NCBI GenBank assembly: GCA_013054445.1
Contig: JAAMPI010000597.1
Coordinates: 1 to 30,753, forward strand
DNA from: Cudoniella acicularis
Lineage: Eukaryota > Ascomycota > Leotiomycetes > Helotiales > Helotiaceae
Direction of reading: 5' to 3'
Length of the DNA: 30,753 nucleotides
The position numbers and the translations under genes were made by a program. Positions 28,343 through 30,753 of this stretch are shown one piece after another; position 1 is the first letter of the stretch, and every line of letters begins with the position of its first letter. The notes beneath the pieces are model-generated. The model saw only the letters and a list, made by a program, of their open reading frames with translations, was not told where the DNA came from and made no database searches.

Positions 28343-30314
28343 ATGACTCTCTGTAATGTCTGCGAAGCCCTTGATCTCTCAGAAGATGAAGTCGAGTTAG
28401 GGGAATACTCCGAGATCCTCGCAAAAGCCAATGCTAGCTGCGAATCTTGCAAATTCTTCACCGATATCCTTGCGTCCTCCAATCGATGGTCGGACGAACT
28501 TGACAAGCTTCCAGGCCGATTCGTATTTTTGAACAGCCTACGTCTCGATGTGAGAACGCCTGAGCAAGTTGAGAATGGGCACGGGAGCTGGAGTTGTGAT
28601 GACCTGTTATTCGATGTTTGCGTATCCGAGAATTTTTCTGGTGAGTTGAAGAGTTAAGTGTCTGTATTCAAGTTGACCATTAGTTTTAGGTCCACCGGAC
28701 CCTGATGTTGATTGTAGACGCATCATACCAGCTGATCCAATGGACGAGCAATGCTTTATCCAGATCAAGTCATGGCTCGAGGAATGTTCGGGCCACGAAT
28801 GCTGCGCGAAATCAAAAGCTGTGCCTTTACCAAAACGCATCATCGAAATACCAGCTGATCCCGAGGCCAAACCACAACTCATCCTGTCCGAAGGGGAAAT
28901 AGGCTCATACCTAGTTGCAAGTTATTGCTCAGATGAGACGGAAATTTCGCAAGAAGGAGAGTACCGTATTGGGCATGATATCGGTCTCCAGACTCTTCCG
29001 AAATCATTCACAGACGCTATAACCATCACCCGCCATCTCGGCTTCAAGTACCTTTGGATCCCAACCATCTGCATCCAGCAAAGCAACCCCCTAGATGTCG
29101 CGCAAGAAACCTCTAGGTTTGTTAGCACTTATGGGCAAGCGTCTCTTATGATCGCCGCTACACATGGAAAGAACACCGATTCCGGAATTCTACACAGCAG
29201 AACAATCTACTACTCCCCAGCATTAGGACTAAATAAAGATAAATATCTCCGACAAAAACTCCTGCGGTGGAAATGGGACACTATTGAGAGGGGATCGTTC
29301 CTTGCTTCACAAGCCCAGGCTTTGCAGAAGCGAATACTTGCACCAAGGATAGTTCATTTCACTCAACGACAGATAGTATGGGAGTGCGCTGGGGGGTGGA
29401 AGTTCGAAGCTTCTGGGATCGAAGATAAAAAGTATGGTTCTGGACAAGTTAGAATGCACTATCGTAAAGGATTTGTGCAGCCTTTCGTCACATCCGCATT
29501 GCAACCCTCCGACTCTAAACCAACCGAAGGTATAGAGGATGAAGGTGCGGCAATATCCAAGCGTGCAACGAAACATGAAGCGTGGCATCAATGTGTTGTC
29601 GAATTATCCGATACGTCCGTACCTAACCCTTCCGACAAACTTCCTCTTCTCGCCGGTCTTGCGTCTATCCTTGACGACGGGTCAATGGGCAAATACCTTG
29701 CCGGTATCTGGAGCAAAGATATCGGTGTTGGGCTCGCATGGTCTAGAGCCCATGGTATGCTTACTCGCACCCCTTTATACCGCGCTCCTAGCTGGAGTCC
29801 CGCGAGTGTAGATGGTAGGATTAGTTCATCCTTCTTAAACTGGACTACGACTATGCTTCAAGACCAGGCTGCAGATCCAGGATGGATGGACAAATACGGT
29901 CCAAAATTGGTAGAAACACATATGATTCCCCAAGACCCTGAGCATCCGTATATGGGGGTATTGGAAGGGTCATATATCAAGGTTGAAGCTAATTGCATGA
30001 GATTCCCCAAGCTAATGGAATACCTCGAAGATGATAGGGAAAGTCGCGTTTTTTCCGTTCAGTTACTCCTGGATTCATCTTGGATTTTTGATTGCCCTTG
30101 CTGCAGTCACATCAAGACTTCAGACGAGGAGCGAAGTGCAGAAAGTAAAAAATTCCAGAAAGGAATGGGTCATCACGTTTTGATGATTGTGGAAGGAGAT
30201 GGGTGGAAAGAGAAAAATAAGAGTTCGGTGTTTCTACTGGTGTTGAATGCCGTGGAAGGGAGAGAGGGCGAGTTTACAAGAATTGGCGTTTTGTGGATAC
30301 AGTTGCAACACTAG
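28343..30314 (+). CDS. Divergent HET-domain protein
   Basis: Exons 28343-28640 and 28690-30314, joined across a 49-nt intron (GTGAGT...TTTTAG), give 640 residues. The N-terminus (LCNVCEALDL, SCESCKFFTD) has the paired-cysteine pattern common before HET domains. The HET core is at about residues 170-266: YLVASYC, LPKSFTDAITITRHLGFKYL, then WIPTICIQQ and FVSTYGQASLMIAATHGKNTDSGIL. HET domains trigger heterokaryon incompatibility cell death. Here the usual SYCWG is SYCSD and YLWIDSLCI is YLWIPTICI, so hallmark Trp and Asp residues are changed. The C-terminal half has typical HET-protein features such as RIVHFTQRQIVWEC, DKLPLLAGLAS and YRAPSWSPASVDG. The fold is recognisable, but incompatibility activity may be lost or altered. 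Start ATG 28343 is the first in-frame ATG. Confidence 0.85.
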
Positions 30315-30753
30315 TATAACAAGCCAAATTATGAGAGAGAGGATGGGAGCTATAACATTGAGATGGTGCACGAGGTATTTGAAACGTTGGGATGGGAGAA
30401 ACGTACTTTGAAGTTGTTTTAAATCCTAGGCAGAGGTAGACGAACGGCAGTAGAAAATAAATGTCGTCTTCTGGAAAAGACTTATCGCTCTCTTTGCAAA
30501 CCCTCATTTTCGGCGGATTAGAGGTAAGACTATGAACTCCTATAGCGTAATAATAAATCAATCATAAATCCAGGCATCTACAACAAAAGTAACATGACTC
30601 ATCTAAGAGTTACATACACTTGAGAATTTTTTTAAAGTTTGGTGGCCCACTGAAGCGATTATCGTCAACCTCAAAAAATCCACAACCAAGAATTTGATCT
30701 CTTTCACAACACCACACCAGCTACACACAACCACGCACAATCTCACACAAAAT
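30315..30753. promoter_or_regulatory. Probable promoter and 5' leader of a gene beyond the window
   Basis: No gene is contained. The last 60 bp are a C/A-rich, G-poor leader (CACAACACCACACCAGC, ACACAACCACGCACAA, CTCACACAAAAT), typical of fungal 5' untranslated regions just before an ATG, suggesting a plus-strand gene starting off the right edge. Confidence 0.4.

Noticed and set aside
1..30753. CRISPR arrays, bacterial promoters or riboswitches
   Set aside because: The window is eukaryotic (fungal, intron-bearing); no direct-repeat/spacer array was seen. The only tandem structures are the peptide repeats, the ATG15 motifs and the AC tract.

Overview
This 30.75 kb window comes from a filamentous ascomycete (Pezizomycotina). 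Short GT-AG introns of about 42-177 nt with CTAAC/CTGAC-type branch sites interrupt most genes. The gene set (Rer1, Paf1, Atg15, a VPS9 Rab-GEF, a HET-type protein, a PTH11-like seven-helix protein, a Fot1/pogo transposon) is typical of that group. I cannot assign a genus from sequence alone. There is no operon logic; genes are independent units, several arranged head to head.

Layout. 1-435: 3' end of a secreted repeat precursor with three Kex2-type Lys-Arg sites, each following the core NYGNYGKYGNYGHY. 1222-2796 (-): phosphotransferase-family (APH) gene killed by two in-frame stops. 3580-3775: small charged ORF with an apparent frameshift. 4160-6531 (-): VPS9-domain GEF. 7198-9222 (+): vacuolar autophagy lipase Atg15. 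9367-10354 (-): mitochondrial enoyl-CoA hydratase with a one-base frame break. 10777-11533 (+): Rer1. 12446-12907 (+): degenerate Zn2Cys6 protein. 13125-13685 (+): single-pass membrane protein of unknown function. 14041-15494 (+): Paf1. 17090-18431 (+): rhodopsin/PTH11-like membrane protein. 18743-20344 (-): pogo/Fot1 transposase with two TAG stops. 20663-22637 (-) and 23029-23907 (+): divergent pair of NCS1 nucleobase permease and OMP decarboxylase. 24293-25193 (+): nuclear-type protein with two copies of a DUF7726-like unit. 25561-27009 (-): mucin-like single-pass surface protein. 28343-30314 (+): divergent HET-domain protein. The right edge looks like the 5' leader of another plus-strand gene.

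The most noteworthy items are three. First, the peptide precursor: the whole spacer before each core parses into X-Ala/X-Pro dipeptides, as expected for Ste13-type trimming, and two of its three repeats carry an intron at the same codon. Second, the permease/OMP decarboxylase pair shares a 391-bp promoter with GATA sites, and the decarboxylase is divergent. Third, single-base frame breaks recur in otherwise conserved genes, which means either draft-quality indels or real gene decay. Housekeeping genes such as Paf1, Rer1 and VPS9 read cleanly with the introns given.
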